The notes beneath the pieces are model-generated. The model saw only the letters and a list, made by a program, of their open reading frames with translations, did no database searches and was not told where the DNA came from. 64,000 nucleotides of DNA from Paraburkholderia mimosarum LMG 23256 = NBRC 106338 (GTDB lineage: Bacteria > Pseudomonadota > Gammaproteobacteria > Burkholderiales > Burkholderiaceae), in NCBI RefSeq assembly GCF_000739815.1, contig NZ_BBJJ01000020.1:62001-126000 (forward strand), written 5' to 3'. The first letter of the stretch is position 1. Every line of letters begins with the position of its first letter. The position numbers and the translations under genes were made by a program. Below are positions 62,439 through 64,000 of this stretch, one piece after another.

Positions 62439-64000
62439 TCACACTGTGTGCTCGCACGCTCGCGCGATATCGAGGGTCTCGTGGTGGAATAATTCAGCAA
62501 GCGACTTGCGGTGCGTGACAATGAAAATTGCGGCATTCGGCAATCGTTCGGTCAGCAGATGATACAGATGCGCTTCGCTCTCGCTGTCGAGTGCACTCGT
62601 TGCTTCGTCGAGGAACACGTAGTCGGGCTTTTGTATCAGCACGCGCGCAGCAGCCAGCCGCTGTTGCTCGCCGGGAGAAAGAATGCGCCACCAGTTGGTG
62701 GACTCGTGCATTCGCTCGACGTAGTCCGCAAGCCGGCACAGATGCAGCGCCTCGCGGCATGCTGCGTCGCTGAAGTGGGTGTCCGGTGCCGGATACGTGA
62801 GCACACTCTTCAAGGTGCCAGCCGGCAGATAGCTCTGCTGCGGTATGAACATCGTGTGGGCGTTCACAGGTGCGTCGATCGAGCCGCTTCCGAACGGCCA
62901 GAGGCCAGCCAGCGCGCGCAACAGCGTGCTTTTCCCCGATCCGGATGGCCCGCGCACGAGCCAGCGCGACCCAGGCTTGACAGCAATGTCGCGCACGCTT
63001 GCGAGCGTCTCGCCGTTGGGCAGCGCAAGCGTGAGTTTGTGCGTGGTGAGCCGGCTCTCGTCGACGTAGTGCAAGTTGATGCCGCCATGCTCGGTAGCGG
63101 GCGACACGGATTCCTTCAGATGCGGTTGCTGCGCGACGCGCCTGAACTCGCACAGACGGTTGACCGTCGCGCGCCACTGCGCAAGCGTGTCGTAGTTGTT
63201 GATGAACCAGGAAAGCGATTCGCTGACCGAACCGAACGCATCGGCGATTTGCATCAATGTGCCGAAACTGAACACGCCCGCGAAATAACGCGGCGACGCC
63301 ACCACGATCGGGAAGATGTCGGCAATCTGAGCGTAGAAGTTGAGCACAAAGCTGTAACGCCGCGTGTACTTCATCACGCGCCACCAGTTGTCGCGGATAC
63401 GGCCGAACAGATCCTGGGCGATGCGCTCCTCGGCCCGCATGCCGTCGTAGAAAGCGATCTGCTCGGCGTTTTCCCGCACACGGATCAGGCCGAACCGGAA
63501 ATCCGCCTCGACGCGCTGCATCTGGTAGTTGATCGACACGAGCGGATGAGCGACCTTGTTCGTCAGAACCGAGCCGGCAATCGCATAGAAAATGGCTGCC
63601 CACAGCATGTAGCCAGGGATCTCGACGGGCGTGCCGCCCATCACGACTGCCAGCGCGCCCCCGGTGATCCATAGGACAGTCGAGAACCAGACAAGTGTCT
63701 CGAGCGTGGAGAGCAGGTCGAGTGTGAGCGAAAGTGTGGTGGTGGCGAATGCCCCGAGGTCGACGGCGATCCGCTGATCAGGATTGTCGGTGAGCCGGTC
63801 GCGCTCCATGCGGTAGAAGGTTTTGTCTGCCAGCCATTCCTCCAGATAGCGTGTGGTCAGCCACTGGCGCCACCGGAAACCGAGCATCTGGCGTAGATAG
63901 CGGTTGTAGACGGAAATCGCGACGAACGCGAACGCGAGCGCGCTGAAAACCAGCATCAGCTGCGGGAATTCGCGCACGTTCCTGCCTTCCAGCGCGTTAT
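62439..64000 (-). CDS. SbmA/BacA-like ABC transporter (membrane plus ATPase), 5' truncated
   Basis: At least 520 residues visible; the frame is open at the right edge, upstream of the GTG at 63977 (NALEGRNVREFPQLML), so the true start is outside. The membrane half is of the ABC_membrane_2 (SbmA/BacA/YddA) type and the C-terminal half is an ABC ATPase: Walker A GPSGSGKST, signature LSPGEQQR, Walker B YVFLDEATSALD. Such proteins transport peptides, vitamin B12 or long-chain fatty acyl compounds across the inner membrane. Confidence 0.88.
   Translation of the reverse strand, partial: NALEGRNVREFPQLMLVFSALAFAFVAISVYNRYLRQMLGFRWRQWLTTRYLEEWLADKTFYRMERDRLTDNPDQRIAVDLGAFATTTLSLTLDLLSTLETLVWFSTVLWITGGALAVVMGGTPVEIPGYMLWAAIFYAIAGSVLTNKVAHPLVSINYQMQRVEADFRFGLIRVRENAEQIAFYDGMRAEERIAQDLFGRIRDNWWRVMKYTRRYSFVLNFYAQIADIFPIVVASPRYFAGVFSFGTLMQIADAFGSVSESLSWFINNYDTLAQWRATVNRLCEFRRVAQQPHLKESVSPATEHGGINLHYVDESRLTTHKLTLALPNGETLASVRDIAVKPGSRWLVRGPSGSGKSTLLRALAGLWPFGSGSIDAPVNAHTMFIPQQSYLPAGTLKSVLTYPAPDTHFSDAACREALHLCRLADYVERMHESTNWWRILSPGEQQRLAAARVLIQKPDYVFLDEATSALDSESEAHLYHLLTERLPNAAIFIVTHRKSLAELFHHETLDIARACEHTV

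Noticed and set aside
1..64000. Mobile elements, prophage, CRISPR, tRNA and rRNA genes
   Set aside because: I scanned for transposase motifs, spaced direct repeats, cloverleaf-like arms and phage genes and found none I could support.

Overview
This is high-GC DNA with the gene content of a beta-proteobacterium of the Burkholderiaceae, most likely Paraburkholderia, Caballeronia or Burkholderia. The pointers are a Burkholderia-type GTG-initiated porin, two DUF4148 proteins, FCD-type GntR regulators, a pentonate (Weimberg-type) operon, and large aromatic and CoA-thioester catabolic operons. I see no rRNA, tRNA, CRISPR array, insertion sequence or phage gene. It reads as catabolic and accessory chromosome or chromid. 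The first gene (amino-acid binding protein) and the last (SbmA/BacA-type ABC transporter) run off the window.

1-12.9 kb: a truncated solute-binding protein, an aspartoacylase-family amidohydrolase and a PAP2 phosphatase. Next is a pentonate oxidation unit (IlvD/Edd dehydratase, FAH-family keto-deoxy-pentonate dehydratase, ketoglutarate-semialdehyde dehydrogenase) divergent from an ACS-family transporter, with two LacI-type operators between them. Then comes an orphan binding protein coupled to a CHASE-PAS-GGDEF-EAL sensor.

13-26 kb: a SAM-domain nucleotide cyclase with an AAA/TPR module is divergent from a SulP transporter that ends in a cyclic-nucleotide-binding domain, a plausible two-gene signalling-transport pair. 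It is followed by an MHS transporter, an SDR/AraC pair, a YVTN propeller/DUF305 pair, PsiE, a MAPEG protein and two small secreted proteins of unknown function.

26.5-52.2 kb: the most striking region. A tight minus-strand operon of 12 genes (thioesterase, enoyl-CoA hydratase, three RraA-family aldolase-like proteins, LigB-type extradiol dioxygenase, family III CoA-transferase, DUF35 protein, thiolase, two acyl-CoA dehydrogenases, ADP-forming acyl-CoA synthetase) is divergent from a plus-strand operon (GntR regulator, RidA, LigJ-like amidohydrolase, Rieske oxygenase and its reductase, enoyl-CoA hydratase, 3-hydroxyacyl-CoA dehydrogenase). A second GntR, a second Rieske oxygenase, two paralogous MFS transporters and a porin follow. 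Together they could take up a substituted aromatic acid, shorten its side chain as CoA thioesters, demethylate or hydroxylate the ring, cleave it, and release central metabolites by an oxalomesaconate-type route. The exact substrate is not evident.

52-64 kb: an amidase/MFS pair, then a stress and redox cluster (alpha/beta hydrolases, two DUF4148 proteins, DipZ, a separate thioredoxin, a GFA protein, an Ohr peroxidase) whose promoters share a short GATAC element, and finally the ABC transporter.
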